A stretch of DNA of 64,000 bases from Proteiniclasticum aestuarii (GCF_017368455.1 NZ_JAFNJU010000008.1:62001-126000), one strand, 5' to 3'; numbered from the stretch's first letter, positions 1 through 9,034 are shown. The notes: a model not told the origin generated them from the sequence alone. Numbers and translations: made by a program.

Positions 1-196
1 TGTTCTGCATCCCCATTTTCTTTTCTGCCATGATAAAGGACTGGTGTGTTCTGGTGCTGGGCTCAAAAAAAAGATTCCCCACGATCCGATCCGGAAAGTG
101 TGAAACCTCACCATTTTTAAACGCCATAGCACGATTGAGTAAAGAATTAATTTCATTGATTTCAAGTTCTCTTAAGCTGAACAGATTTCTTTCCAT
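1..196 (-). CDS. pyrB: Aspartate carbamoyltransferase catalytic chain, N-terminal part (runs off the window)
   Basis: Reading the minus strand from the ATG at 196 gives 65 residues, open to the window edge. Residues 42-53 read NLFFEPSTRTHQ, where STRT is the carbamoyl-phosphate binding motif of the aspartate/ornithine carbamoyltransferase family. The start is fixed by an AGGAGG ribosome binding site at 205-210, 8 bases upstream. PyrB condenses carbamoyl phosphate with aspartate in de novo pyrimidine synthesis. The PyrR-like leader upstream (204-318) supports pyrB over the ornithine enzyme. Codon use resembles the neighbours. The rest of the gene and any pyr operon lie outside the window. Confidence 0.88.
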   Translation of the reverse strand, partial: MERNLFSLRELEINEINSLLNRAMAFKNGEVSHFPDRIVGNLFFEPSTRTHQSFIMAEKKMGMQN

Positions 197-203
197 AATA
201 AAA

Positions 204-231
204 ACCTCCTTTACCCGCGGTAAAAAGAGGT
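204..231 (-). promoter_or_regulatory. pyrB leader hairpin covering the ribosome binding site, with a U tail
   Basis: On the minus strand the arms ACCTC/TTTTTACC and GGTAAAGGAGGT pair over 12 bp with one bulged T and a GCG loop. The 3' arm contains the pyrB Shine-Dalgarno sequence and is followed by TTTTATT. It could act as an intrinsic terminator, as an SD-sequestering hairpin, or as both. A competing segment AAAAGAG (297-303), just after the PyrR site, is complementary to CTCTTTT (223-229) in the 5' arm and could form an anti-hairpin. Confidence 0.65.
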
Positions 232-304
232 CAGTTAACCATAACAGATGAAAGCGGAGCTGTAGACTCCTGCCTTGATCATAAAGTATTCTTCTTCTCT
301 TTTC

Positions 305-318
305 AGCCTCACGGGACT
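305..318 (-). promoter_or_regulatory. PyrR-binding RNA element
   Basis: The minus strand reads AGTCCCGTGAGGCT, matching the PyrR binding-loop consensus ARUCCNGNGAGGYU, flanked by CAG/CTG bases that close a stem. It lies in the 5' leader of pyrB, about 75 bases upstream of the SD hairpin. UMP-bound PyrR would stabilise this stem and release the downstream hairpin. Confidence 0.8.
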
Positions 319-338
319 GATTTAAAGTGTTCTTTTAG

Positions 339-367
339 ATTTTATAGCGGATTGTTTCTCCTGTCAA
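339..367 (-). promoter_or_regulatory. Promoter of pyrB
   Basis: -35 TTGACA (362-367), 17-base spacer, -10 TAAAAT (339-344), read on the minus strand. Transcription would start near 332, just upstream of the PyrR element, giving a leader of about 135 bases. Confidence 0.75.
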
Positions 368-452
368 CCGGAAATGTCAACTATTTATCATTGTTCACAA
401 AGAAACCGTTGCCATGAAAAAGGCTGGTGAAATCGGCTTTCCTGCATCTTTT

Positions 453-1487
453 TCAGCCCAGAAACGTCGAAAGAAGATAGAAGATCTGGGGAAAGATAGA
501 CACTGCACCCATGAGCCTCGCAATCTGGATCATGGCCACATCCGAGCCTGAAACCCCCAGGTCCGAAGCGATGAGGGCCATATCCGATGCGCCTGCCGGA
601 GAGGAGGAAAGAATGGCCTGTGACAGCGGCAGCTCATATCGCTTGGCGAGAAAATGTCCGATGAGATAGCAGGTCAGGATATTCAGCACCACCATGATGA
701 GCGCAGGCAGAATCAGAAGCTTAAGATCCGCAAAATCCTGATAGCTGAAGTGACTGCCGATATAAGCGCCTGAAAACAGCTGCGCCATTCTTTTGAACCA
801 CATGGGAAACATGACTTCCAGCTTGAGAATCTTCAGAATCACCACACTGATCATGGCGAAGATCAATGTGCCCGCCGGTACGCCTAGAACATCGCCGAGG
901 TACCCCGCAAGAAACGCCACGATAAGTGCTGACCAGAGCTTCACACTTCCAAAAGGCGATACCTTTTTCTCAATGAGAGACGGCTTCTCCTTCGCTGCAC
1001 TTTCTTTGGGCTCATACCGGATGAGAAGCGGCACCACCGCAATCCCGGATACCAGACGGACAAACTGCAGCACCGTGACCTTAGCCGCATCGGCGCCAAG
1101 GTCTGCCGCGATTAAGGGCGTATCACTGATTCCTCCTGGTACAGCGGACAGAAACGAGGTGAGCAGATCCAGCGGGCTCGTCAGATAGATGAGCACCCCC
1201 ACCACCAGATTTGTCGCAAAGAGACCCATGAGCAGCGTCAGAATGGGCCGGATGAGATATTTCATTCGGGGAAAGTTCTCTCTTTTCACACTCATTCCGA
1301 TGTAGGCCCCCGCAATGCACTGGGCCACGAATCGAAATTCCGATGGTATATGAACGAAATCCGTATTGATGTTCAGAACCGCCACGGTCAAAACGCTCCC
1401 GAGCATCATGCCTCCGGGTATGCGCAGTTTATGAAGAACAAAGCCTCCCAGAAAGGCCAGAAAAATCGTCAGTGCCAGATAATCCAT
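453..1487 (-). CDS. AbrB-family membrane protein (duplicated 'AbrB duplication' transporter-like protein)
   Basis: A 344-residue, highly hydrophobic protein with about ten membrane segments. It carries the internal duplication of the AbrB/AmoA-like membrane family (PF05145): the halves repeat G-A-Y-I-G (residues about 60-65 and 240-245) and motifs of the type VPGGISDTPLIAADLGAD and SPAGASDMALIASDLGVS (about 116 and 295). Substrate is unknown; members are annotated as putative ammonia monooxygenase-like or transport proteins, which is only family labelling. No link to the AbrB transition-state DNA-binding regulator is implied. It stands alone, divergent from the downstream EamA gene. A short GGAG lies just before the ATG. 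Confidence 0.75.
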   Translation of the reverse strand: MDYLALTIFLAFLGGFVLHKLRIPGGMMLGSVLTVAVLNINTDFVHIPSEFRFVAQCIAGAYIGMSVKRENFPRMKYLIRPILTLLMGLFATNLVVGVLIYLTSPLDLLTSFLSAVPGGISDTPLIAADLGADAAKVTVLQFVRLVSGIAVVPLLIRYEPKESAAKEKPSLIEKKVSPFGSVKLWSALIVAFLAGYLGDVLGVPAGTLIFAMISVVILKILKLEVMFPMWFKRMAQLFSGAYIGSHFSYQDFADLKLLILPALIMVVLNILTCYLIGHFLAKRYELPLSQAILSSSPAGASDMALIASDLGVSGSDVAMIQIARLMGAVSIFPQIFYLLSTFLG

Positions 1488-1740
1488 ACTCCATGCATCT
1501 CCTGTTGTAAACTTATACTCTACTTCTTATTCTATCGGATATAACCAGACTATACTGTACTTTCCATGTATTATTTTTCTGATTCACTACTTCTTTCATG
1601 CTCAATTCCTTTGAATTTATCCTTTACCACCGGATGACTTTGATATATTCTAGTACTAACTGAAATGAATCTGTAGTATGGGATATCACATCCTATGGTT
1701 CTACAAACTTCACTGCTGCTGTCAACGGAGGAATTTTCTT

Positions 1741-2613
1741 ATGACGCAACGTCCCAGCGCCATCTTTTATGCAGTGCTTGCTGCAGCTCTTTATGCCATC
1801 TCTTCACCTGTTTCAAAACTTCTTCTGGTGGAGGTTCCCCCCACCATGATGGCTGCCCTTCTTTATCTTGGTGCAGGCATCGGCATGTCTCTCATCGCTT
1901 TCTACCGGTACAGGCGGGGAAAGCTGAAAGAAGAGATGCGGCTCACAAAAAAAGAGCTTCCCTATACTGTGGGCATGATTGTCCTGGATATTCTGGCTCC
2001 GATTTTTCTCATGGTGGGCCTCACCATGACCACCCCGGCCACGGTGTCCCTGCTCAATAATTTCGAAATCGTGGCCACATCCCTCATCGCCTTATTCATT
2101 TTCAAGGAGTTCATCTCAAGAAGACTCTGGATCGCCATAGGACTCATCACGGTCTCCAGCATTCTCCTTTCCGTGGAGGACTTCTCCAATCTGTCCTTCT
2201 CCTTCGGTTCTCTTCTTGTGCTTCTGGCTTCCATAAGCTGGGGCTTCGAGAACAACATCACAAGAAAGCTTTCCGTGAAGGATCCCCTTCAGGTGGTCAT
2301 CCTGAAAGGATTCGGCTCTGGACTGGGCTCTCTTCTCATTTCTCTGGCTCTGAAGGAAACCACAACGAATATACTCTACATCGCCCTTACACTCCTTCTG
2401 GGCTTCGTCGCCTACGGCATGAGCATTTACCTCTATGTCTATGCCCAGCGGTATCTGGGCGCTGCCAAGACCAGCGCCTACTATGCTGTAGCTCCTTTCA
2501 TCGGAGCAGGTCTGTCGCTGCTGATCTTCCTGGAGATTCCTTCTCTCACCTTCCTCATCGCTCTACTCATCATGGTCATCGGAACCTATTTCGCATCCAC
2601 GGACGCAAAATGA
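1741..2613 (+). CDS. EamA/DMT-family transporter
   Basis: 290 residues with about ten membrane helices in two EamA halves (residues about 8-140 and 150-285), typical of the drug/metabolite transporter superfamily. The ATG at 1741 is chosen because ACGGAGGA lies 8-15 bases upstream; the frame is open back to 1678 but no ribosome binding site precedes the earlier ATG. The first half carries the usual Pro-rich, Ser/Gly-rich helix 1 (SPVSKLLL). Substrate cannot be predicted. Transcribed divergently from the AbrB-type gene and followed by a strong terminator, so probably monocistronic. Confidence 0.8.
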   Translation: MTQRPSAIFYAVLAAALYAISSPVSKLLLVEVPPTMMAALLYLGAGIGMSLIAFYRYRRGKLKEEMRLTKKELPYTVGMIVLDILAPIFLMVGLTMTTPATVSLLNNFEIVATSLIALFIFKEFISRRLWIAIGLITVSSILLSVEDFSNLSFSFGSLLVLLASISWGFENNITRKLSVKDPLQVVILKGFGSGLGSLLISLALKETTTNILYIALTLLLGFVAYGMSIYLYVYAQRYLGAAKTSAYYAVAPFIGAGLSLLIFLEIPSLTFLIALLIMVIGTYFASTDAK

Positions 2614-2650
2614 TCCCTGATGAAAATGGATATGCATGGATATGAAAGAG

Positions 2651-2700
2651 CCGCCATGGAACCAGTTGACGAACTGGTTCCATGGCGGTTCTTGCTTTTT
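2651..2700 (+). terminator. Rho-independent terminator after the EamA gene
   Basis: A perfect 17-bp stem (2651-2667 with 2672-2688) with loop GACG, followed on the plus strand by TTCTTGCTTTTT. It also lies downstream of the minus-strand opp operon, but its minus-side tail is U-poor, so termination in that direction is less certain. Confidence 0.8.
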
Positions 2701-2748
2701 CTGCTGTAAGCTCCTACAGCATTTTCATCTATCTGTTTAGGTGTCTTT

Positions 2749-3675
2749 CTATTTTGTCCACTTTTCCAGTTCTTCTTCCGTAGCAAGGACCATATGGGTT
2801 CCACCGATATTGGTCAGGGTGCCCTTGGTATAATCGATGCCGCTGGAAGCATAGTCGTAGTTCATGGCCTTTCTGTCCCGCTCCGTGATGGGATTGGGAT
2901 GCGGAATGGCGGACAGAAGCGATTTCGTGTACGGATGCACCGGATTCGAGAAGATCTCGTCCGTGGTGCCCGTTTCCACCAGATGACCATAATGCAGTAC
3001 CCCGATTCGGTCTGAGATGTATTTCACCATGGACAGGTCGTGGGCGATGAAGAGATAGGCGATGTTGGTCTTCTGCTGAATCTCCTTCATCAGGTTCACC
3101 ACCTGAGCCTGAATGGATACATCCAGCGCACTGATGGCTTCATCGGCGATGACCAGGTCCGGGTCCATGATCAGCGCTCTGGCGATGCCGATACGCTGAC
3201 GCTGTCCACCGGAGAACTGATGGGGATAACGGTTGGCATGTTCATGGGATAGACCCACCAGGTCTAGAATGTCGTAGACTTTCTTTTTTCTTTCCTCCGC
3301 GTTCATTTCAGGGTGGTGGATGTCCAGACCCAGAGCGATGAGATCCAGTACTTTCTTTCTTGGATTCAGAGATGCCATAGGGTCCTGAAAAATCATCTGC
3401 ATGTTCATGCGAAGGGCTTTGTTGGTGTCCTTGTCGAGCTTTCCGGATATGTCCATGCCGTTGAAGAGGATTTCTCCCCCTGTGGGTTCATAGAGCCTGA
3501 TGACCGAGCGTCCGATGGTGGATTTACCACTTCCGGATTCTCCCACCAGACCATAGGTTTCTCCAGGATAGATGTCAAAGGAGACGCCATCCACTGCCTT
3601 GACATAGAACTTTCTTGACACCTTGAAGTGCTGCTTCAGATTTCGTACTTGAAGGAGCGGTTTTCTATCTTCCAT
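2749..3675 (-). CDS. oppF: Oligopeptide ABC transporter ATP-binding protein OppF (system 1)
   Basis: 308 residues. Walker A GESGSGKST (about residues 46-54), ABC signature FSGGQRQRIGIARAL (about 153-168) and Walker B LVIADEAISALD (about 173-185). The C-terminal oligopeptide/dipeptide extension (HPYTKSLLSAIPHPNP) is present. The start ATG follows GGAGG by 9 bases. One of two ATPases powering peptide import with OppD; its start overlaps the end of oppD by 11 bases, so translation is probably coupled. Last gene of the operon. Confidence 0.9.
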   Translation of the reverse strand: MEDRKPLLQVRNLKQHFKVSRKFYVKAVDGVSFDIYPGETYGLVGESGSGKSTIGRSVIRLYEPTGGEILFNGMDISGKLDKDTNKALRMNMQMIFQDPMASLNPRKKVLDLIALGLDIHHPEMNAEERKKKVYDILDLVGLSHEHANRYPHQFSGGQRQRIGIARALIMDPDLVIADEAISALDVSIQAQVVNLMKEIQQKTNIAYLFIAHDLSMVKYISDRIGVLHYGHLVETGTTDEIFSNPVHPYTKSLLSAIPHPNPITERDRKAMNYDYASSGIDYTKGTLTNIGGTHMVLATEEELEKWTK

Positions 3676-4744
3676 TCTCCATGACCTCCTTCCTCATGAC
3701 TTCGATTCTTGCTCTCAGCTGCTCGGGCATATCCACTTTGGGTGCGTCCTCATGAAGCAGCCAGGTGCTGGCATAATGGGTATCGGTGATCTTGAACATG
3801 GGCGGCTCTTCTCTGTAGTCGATATTCAGCGCATACAGATTTCTCGGTGCGAAAGGATCCCCCTTCACCTGATTCAGAAGATTCGGAGGGCTTCCCGGAA
3901 TGGCATAAAGGGAGTCTTCCGTCTTCTCCAGACTCGGGATTGCTGATAAGAGGCCCCAGGTATAGGGATGACGGGGATCAAAGAAGATCTCCTCCGTGGT
4001 TCCTTTTTCAATGAACTTTCCGGCATACATAACAGCCACATAATCCGCCACCTTGGCCACAACACCCAGGTCATGGGTGATGTAGATGACCGAAATGCCA
4101 AGCTTTTTCTGGATGTCCTTGATGAGCTCCAGAATCTTCGCCTGGATGGTCACATCCAGGGCCGTGGTAGGTTCATCACAGATCAGCACTTCCGGATCGC
4201 AGGACAGGGCTATGGCGATGACCACTCTCTGCCTCATCCCACCGGAGAGCTGATGCGGATAGTTCTTCATTCTTTTTTCAGGTTCAGGAATACCCACGAG
4301 ATCCAGCAGCTCTATGGCTTTCTTTCTCGCTTCCTCCCTGCTCTTGCTGTAATGATAGATCATGCCCTCCATGACCTGTGCCCCGATGGACATGGTGGGG
4401 TTTAAGGACGTCATGGGGTCCTGAAACACCATGGCGATTCTTTTTCCGTTGATTCGTTTTCGCATCTGATTCTTGGACAGTTTCAGAAGGTCCTCATGGA
4501 TGATTTCTTCTCCTCTTCTGTAGGTGAAATCAATGGTTCCACTGTTGATGGTCTCATTGCCCGATAAAATACCCATGATGGCCTTTACCGTAACGGACTT
4601 TCCGCTGCCGCTCTCACCGACGATGGCGACGGTGTCGCCCTTGTACAGGGTGAAATCCACACCACGAATGGCTTTGATCTCACCGGCTGACGTCTTGAAC
4701 GAGATGGACAGGTTTTTCATATCCAGTACAACTTCTTTTTGCAT
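3665..4744 (-). CDS. oppD: Oligopeptide ABC transporter ATP-binding protein OppD (system 1)
   Basis: 359 residues from the ATG at 4744; the frame extends to a GTG at 4753, but AGGTGA sits at the right distance for the ATG. Walker A GESGSGKSV (about 40-48), signature LSGGMRQRVVIAIAL (about 165-179), Walker B VLICDEPTTALD (about 186-197), and the C-terminal HPYTWGLLSAIP extension. Works with OppF as the heterodimeric motor of the peptide importer. It follows oppC by 9 bases. Confidence 0.9.
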   Translation of the reverse strand: MQKEVVLDMKNLSISFKTSAGEIKAIRGVDFTLYKGDTVAIVGESGSGKSVTVKAIMGILSGNETINSGTIDFTYRRGEEIIHEDLLKLSKNQMRKRINGKRIAMVFQDPMTSLNPTMSIGAQVMEGMIYHYSKSREEARKKAIELLDLVGIPEPEKRMKNYPHQLSGGMRQRVVIAIALSCDPEVLICDEPTTALDVTIQAKILELIKDIQKKLGISVIYITHDLGVVAKVADYVAVMYAGKFIEKGTTEEIFFDPRHPYTWGLLSAIPSLEKTEDSLYAIPGSPPNLLNQVKGDPFAPRNLYALNIDYREEPPMFKITDTHYASTWLLHEDAPKVDMPEQLRARIEVMRKEVMENGR

Positions 4745-4753
4745 ATCATTCAC

Positions 4754-5809
4754 CTACATTTCTTTCATTTTAGGATCAAAAGCATCCCTTAAACCGTCAG
4801 CGAGAAGATTGAAACTCAGCATGATGACAGCAAGGACAATCACCGGGAACACGATCATATAGGGATGTGTGGTGAAGGACTTGAAGGCATCACTGATGAG
4901 GGATCCCAGAGAAGCGTTCGGTGCCGGCACGCCCAGTCCGACGAATGCCAGGAAGGCTTCCGTGAAAATGGCATTGGGCACGGAAAACATCGACATGATG
5001 ATCAGCTGTCCGAAGATGTTCGGCAGGATCTCCTTGAAGATGATGAAGAAGTCTTTGGCGCCCAGGGTCTTGGATGCCAGAATGAACTCCTGTTCCTTCA
5101 GCTTCAGCACCTGCGCTCTCGCCACACGGCTCATGCCGATCCAGCCCGTCAGGGCCAAGGCGAGGGTGATGGTGAAGAGCCCCGGTTTCATGACGATGAT
5201 GAGAAGTGTGACCAGAACCAGCGTCGGAATGCCATTGAGCACTTCAGAGAATCTCTGCATGATCATATCCACTCTGCCGCCGAAGTATCCGGAGATGAGG
5301 CCATAGCTCATACCAAAGAGCATATCCACCAGCACCGCCACCAGGGCGATGTAGAGGGAGATTCTGGTACCGGTCCAGGTTCTCGTGAAGATGTCACGAC
5401 CTAGGACGTCCGTACCGAACCAGTAGTAGGTATCTTCCAGACCCGTCTCTTTTTCAGGGTCCACATATTTATTGATTTCCACAACCCCTGTGGAGGTGTT
5501 CATGGTTTCCGCACCATCAAAGATTCCGATGCCCAGGTTTTCAATGGCCTTGATTCTCGGTGCCAGATTCTGGTGCTGTATGATCTGAGAGTCATAGGTG
5601 TATTCATTCATGCCGGGTCCCACAACGGCCATGAGGATGATGAGCAGAATGAAGATCAGACCGAAGATGGCCCCTTTGTTCTTCACGAATCTCATGAGGA
5701 TGTCTTTCCAGTAGGATTCCTTCGCATAGGTTTCATCCACGAAATCGTCCTGGTCCTTTCTCACCAGCTGAAAATCATCAGGTTTGAATTCTATTGTCTG
5801 ATTATTCAT
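4754..5809 (-). CDS. oppC: Oligopeptide ABC transporter permease OppC (system 1)
   Basis: 351 residues from the ATG at 5809, preceded by GGAGGATC; this start lies inside the end of oppB (8-base overlap). The first helix is near residues 32-52. A long extracellular loop follows, then the binding-protein-dependent transport domain with the EAA loop (EQEFILASKTLGAKDFFIIFKEILP is cut here to its core ASKTLGA). The open frame further upstream lies within oppB and has no start signal. Forms the membrane channel with OppB. Confidence 0.9.
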   Translation of the reverse strand: MNNQTIEFKPDDFQLVRKDQDDFVDETYAKESYWKDILMRFVKNKGAIFGLIFILLIILMAVVGPGMNEYTYDSQIIQHQNLAPRIKAIENLGIGIFDGAETMNTSTGVVEINKYVDPEKETGLEDTYYWFGTDVLGRDIFTRTWTGTRISLYIALVAVLVDMLFGMSYGLISGYFGGRVDMIMQRFSEVLNGIPTLVLVTLLIIVMKPGLFTITLALALTGWIGMSRVARAQVLKLKEQEFILASKTLGAKDFFIIFKEILPNIFGQLIIMSMFSVPNAIFTEAFLAFVGLGVPAPNASLGSLISDAFKSFTTHPYMIVFPVIVLAVIMLSFNLLADGLRDAFDPKMKEM

Positions 5810-6743
5810 GGAGATCCTCCTTTGCAAGTCTGATTCTCGGATCGATGATGCCGTAGAGTATATCCACCACCAGCATGATGGAGATGAACATGACGCTGTA
5901 GACAAATGCCAGGGCAATGATCACATTGTAGTCATTGGACTGGATGGCCGTAACCATGAGCGATCCGATGCCTGGGATGGAAAACAGCTTCTCGATGACA
6001 AGGCTTCCTGTCATCAGGCTGACAATGAGCGGTGCAAGCACCGTGATGATTGGAATCAGGGCATTTCTCAGTGCATGGACGAAAATCAGCCTTTTACGGT
6101 CCACACCTTTACTTTCTGCAAGGAGCATATAGTCTGACCCCAGTACTTCCAGCATTTCCGTTCTCGTGAACCTGGCCACCGTGGCAATGGTGAACATACT
6201 CAGCGCCACCGTAGGCAGAATCGTCGATTCGAAGGGCGCATCGATCTCATAGAGCAGCGGGAACCATTTCAGCTTGAATCCCATGGAATAGATCAGTGCC
6301 ATGGCAAACACATAAGAAGGAAGACTGACACCCAGAACCGAAATCACAGTGGTCAGCGTATCGAAAATCGTATTATGCTTGATTGCAGCGATGAGTCCCA
6401 GCACGATCCCGATGATGGTACCGATGAAGACCGCCTGACCGCCGATCCGTAAAGAAAGGGGGAGTCTTGACTGCAGAAGCTGCGTAATCGGTGTATTCTT
6501 CGAAATATTGTAGGAAACGCCAAAATCCCCGGAAACCATGGCTTTCAGGTAGTTGAAGAATCTTACGAACACCGGTTTGTCCAGGCCGTATTTCGCATTG
6601 ATGATGGCTCTCTGGGCATCGGTCAGCTTTTCATCATTGAACGGTGAGCCCGGCATGAGCTCCAGCATGATGAACAGAATAAAAAGAATGACCAGGAGCG
6701 TCAATGCGGAGATGCCGATACGTTTTAAAATATACTTTTTCAT
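5802..6743 (-). CDS. oppB: Oligopeptide ABC transporter permease OppB (system 1)
   Basis: 313 residues, six membrane helices, beginning MKKYILKRIG, the typical basic start of OppB/DppB permeases. The ATG at 6743 is preferred over the in-frame GTG at 6749 because GAGGAG lies 8-9 bases upstream of the ATG. The EAA motif (LAESKGVDRKRLIFVHALRN) and C-terminal IDPRIRL are present. Separated from oppA by about 115 bases holding a hairpin, which may lower permease levels relative to the binding protein. Confidence 0.9.
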   Translation of the reverse strand: MKKYILKRIGISALTLLVILFILFIMLELMPGSPFNDEKLTDAQRAIINAKYGLDKPVFVRFFNYLKAMVSGDFGVSYNISKNTPITQLLQSRLPLSLRIGGQAVFIGTIIGIVLGLIAAIKHNTIFDTLTTVISVLGVSLPSYVFAMALIYSMGFKLKWFPLLYEIDAPFESTILPTVALSMFTIATVARFTRTEMLEVLGSDYMLLAESKGVDRKRLIFVHALRNALIPIITVLAPLIVSLMTGSLVIEKLFSIPGIGSLMVTAIQSNDYNVIIALAFVYSVMFISIMLVVDILYGIIDPRIRLAKEDLHE

Positions 6744-6785
6744 AAGCACTACTCCTCATAGATTTAGCTCGATAAACAGAAGAAG

Positions 6786-6819
6786 GACGCTGTATTTTCA
6801 TGTGTTCTCAAACAGCGTC
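6786..6819 (-). terminator. Hairpin between oppA and oppB (attenuator or mRNA-stabilising stem)
   Basis: Minus strand: GACGCTGT ... ACAGCGTC, 8 bp with an 18-base loop, and outer AGAAG/CTTCT bases that can extend it. No clean U tract follows, so partial termination or protection of the oppA mRNA is more likely than a full stop. Confidence 0.45.
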
Positions 6820-6860
6820 ACACTCTTCTTTAGTTTTAAATATATAGGGTTAGAAGTAAA

Positions 6861-8537
6861 CTAGTTTTTGGTTGCGTTCTTGAAGACTCTGTTGATACCC
6901 ACGGAGTGGAATTCAACCCCTTCAACACCGCTTCTTACCATGACTGCATCACCTTTCTGGTATACAGGCATGATGACGGCTTCGTCCATGACGATCTTTT
7001 CCGCATCTTTCAGCGCTTCCCATCTGGCTTCCAGATCAAGAGCAAGGTCGCCCTTCTTGGCATCTTCGATGATGGCATCATATTCCGCATTGGACCATGA
7101 ACCATAGTTGTTGGAACTTCCAGTTGTCCACATGTCAAGATAAGTCATTGGATCTGCATAGTCTGGGCCCCATCTTGTCAGAACAAGCTCATAGTCTCCA
7201 GCCTGCATTCTTTCCACACGATTCTTCTTTGGCATGGTCTGCAGTTCTACAGTGAGTCCTGGAAGAGTTGTCTGCCATTCGGACTGCAGGAACTGTGCCA
7301 CGTTGATGGAAGCTTCAGTGTCTTCTACAAGCATGGTGTAGGTAAGTTCTGTAACGCCTAGCTCTGCAAGTCCTGCTTCAAAGTATTCTACTGCTTTCGC
7401 CTTATCGGTTTCAAGGTAGGTTCCGGCGGTTTCTCTGAAGTCCTTACCGTCTGGTCCTGTGGCCAGCATGGTAGGTACAGGGAAGTTTGCAGGAATGGAT
7501 CCATCCTTCAGGATGTTATTGGCGATGGCGTCCTTGTCGAATGCAAGGGCCATACCGGTTCTGATGTTGACATTTTCAAGTCCAGCCACCAGCTGATTTG
7601 GAGAAACATACCACAGGTATCCTGCTACTACATTAACGAATTCAGGATCGTTCATGAACTGTTCCACCTGTTCTCCGGAAAGAGTCGCGATGTCAAGGTC
7701 TCCATTCTGATAGGAAAGCATGGTCTGCTGGGAATCCTTGATGACCTGGTACTGGATTCCATCCAGTGCTACAGCATCAGCATCCCAGTAGTCGGCATTC
7801 TTTTCCAGGGAAATGGTTGTCGCTGCTGGCTCGTAAGCGGTGACCTTGAAAGGTCCGTTTGCAAGCAGTGTTTCTGGAGAGGTTCCATAGTTGTCGCCGA
7901 CGGATGTGAAGAACTCTTCATTCATAGGTAGGAAGGATGGGAAGGACATGAGGGATTCAAAGTATGGTACAGGGAAATCCAGTTCCACGACCAGTGTCTT
8001 CTCATCTTCCGCTGTAACGCCCAGCTCTTCTACTGCAACTTCACCGGATGAGATGGCATCTGCGTTCTTGACGCCCGCCACGCCCATGATGAAGGCATAT
8101 TCACTGGCAACTTCAGGGTCTACCAGTCTTCTCCATGCGAAAACAAAATCGTCTGCTGTCACAGGAGTACCGTTGGACCAGTTTGCGTCTTTCAGCTTGA
8201 AAGTATAGGTCAGTCCATCTTCGCTCTTCTCCACGGTATCCACCATGGCTGGAATCGCTGAACCATCCGCATCTACGGAATAAAGACCTTCAGTCACTGC
8301 TGCGATGACTTCAAAGGAAGTTCCGTCTGTAGCAATCTGAGGATCCATGGAAGCCACTTCCACGTTGAACTGCACTTTCAGCACATTGTCGCCGTCTTCA
8401 CCTGAGGGTTCTTCTCCTGGCGTTTCTGCTGGAGTTTCACCCGGCGTTTCAGCTGGCGTATCGGCATCTCCGCATGCTGTGATCATCATCACTGCAGCGA
8501 GGGCCATGGCCATTGCGAGTATTCTCTTTTTCTTCAT
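6861..8537 (-). CDS. oppA: Oligopeptide-binding lipoprotein OppA (system 1, normal domain order)
   Basis: 558 residues. Lipoprotein signal peptide with lipobox ITAC (Cys22), then a Pro/Glu/Gly-rich linker (about 25-50), then an SBP_bac_5 domain. The domain starts with LKVQFNVEVASMDPQIATDG and contains the YTFKLKDANWSNGTPVTADDF block near residue 115. It ends with a canonical C-terminal segment that begins SNAEYDAIIEDAKK (about residue 475). This gives a local reference for the permuted paralogue at 30185-31942. It captures peptides outside the membrane for OppBCDF. A strong GGAGGA ribosome binding site precedes the ATG; first gene of the operon. Confidence 0.92.
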   Translation of the reverse strand: MKKKRILAMAMALAAVMMITACGDADTPAETPGETPAETPGEEPSGEDGDNVLKVQFNVEVASMDPQIATDGTSFEVIAAVTEGLYSVDADGSAIPAMVDTVEKSEDGLTYTFKLKDANWSNGTPVTADDFVFAWRRLVDPEVASEYAFIMGVAGVKNADAISSGEVAVEELGVTAEDEKTLVVELDFPVPYFESLMSFPSFLPMNEEFFTSVGDNYGTSPETLLANGPFKVTAYEPAATTISLEKNADYWDADAVALDGIQYQVIKDSQQTMLSYQNGDLDIATLSGEQVEQFMNDPEFVNVVAGYLWYVSPNQLVAGLENVNIRTGMALAFDKDAIANNILKDGSIPANFPVPTMLATGPDGKDFRETAGTYLETDKAKAVEYFEAGLAELGVTELTYTMLVEDTEASINVAQFLQSEWQTTLPGLTVELQTMPKKNRVERMQAGDYELVLTRWGPDYADPMTYLDMWTTGSSNNYGSWSNAEYDAIIEDAKKGDLALDLEARWEALKDAEKIVMDEAVIMPVYQKGDAVMVRSGVEGVEFHSVGINRVFKNATKN

Positions 8538-8983
8538 GATATTCCTCCTTGTTTTTTTAGACTAATTCCTGTTACGGAAACATCTGTACACACCACCCGA
8601 ACATTATTGTGAACAAAATGTATCGATGTGGTTGTTTTTTTATAATTATACATCTTACACCTCTCAAGTCAACAAAAATGAGATAATTTCTCCTATTATA
8701 ATGATATTTGCTAAAATATTCCCTATTCCATTTGATGTAAACGTATCTAAATTACATAATATTATTGATTTATCAATTGATAATCTGAATCTTATCCGTA
8801 TGATAATTTCATTATACCTCTTTGCATTCCGATTAAAGCCCTTCGATTCACAGAAAGAATACAAAATAGTACGGATTATATGCAGGATATCCTGCATGTA
8901 ATCTGGAAATATGAAATTCAATTCTCATAATTATGCACCTTATACATCCGCTTCGGAAATCACTTAAAAGAAAAAAAAGGAAT
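8538..8983. other. AT-rich intergenic region upstream of oppA
   Basis: No convincing gene. It should hold the oppA promoter; a weak TTCACA / TGTACA pair with 17-base spacing lies near 8590-8620 on the minus strand. Two palindromes stand out: 14 bp at 8770-8783 (TTATCAATTGATAA) and the long dyad at 8874-8903. Confidence 0.6.
8874..8903. repeat. 30-bp interrupted palindrome
   Basis: The centre is a perfect 18-bp palindrome (8880-8897, core TGCAGGATATCCTGCA). After one mismatched pair it continues with five more pairs (GATTA / TAATC). No U tract on either strand, so an operator is more likely than a terminator. Confidence 0.7.
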
Positions 8984-9009
8984 CCCCCGGCAGCTTTCAC
9001 TGCCAGGGG
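8971..9009 (-). terminator. Rho-independent terminator of the DUF11 surface protein gene
   Basis: Minus strand: CCCCTGGCAG pairs with CTGCCGGGG (one G-U pair), loop TGAAAG, followed by ATTCC and a run of eight T. It lies 26 bases after the stop codon of the 5-kb gene. Confidence 0.85.
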
Positions 9010-9034
9010 AAACCAGGTCAGGACGGTTAAGATT

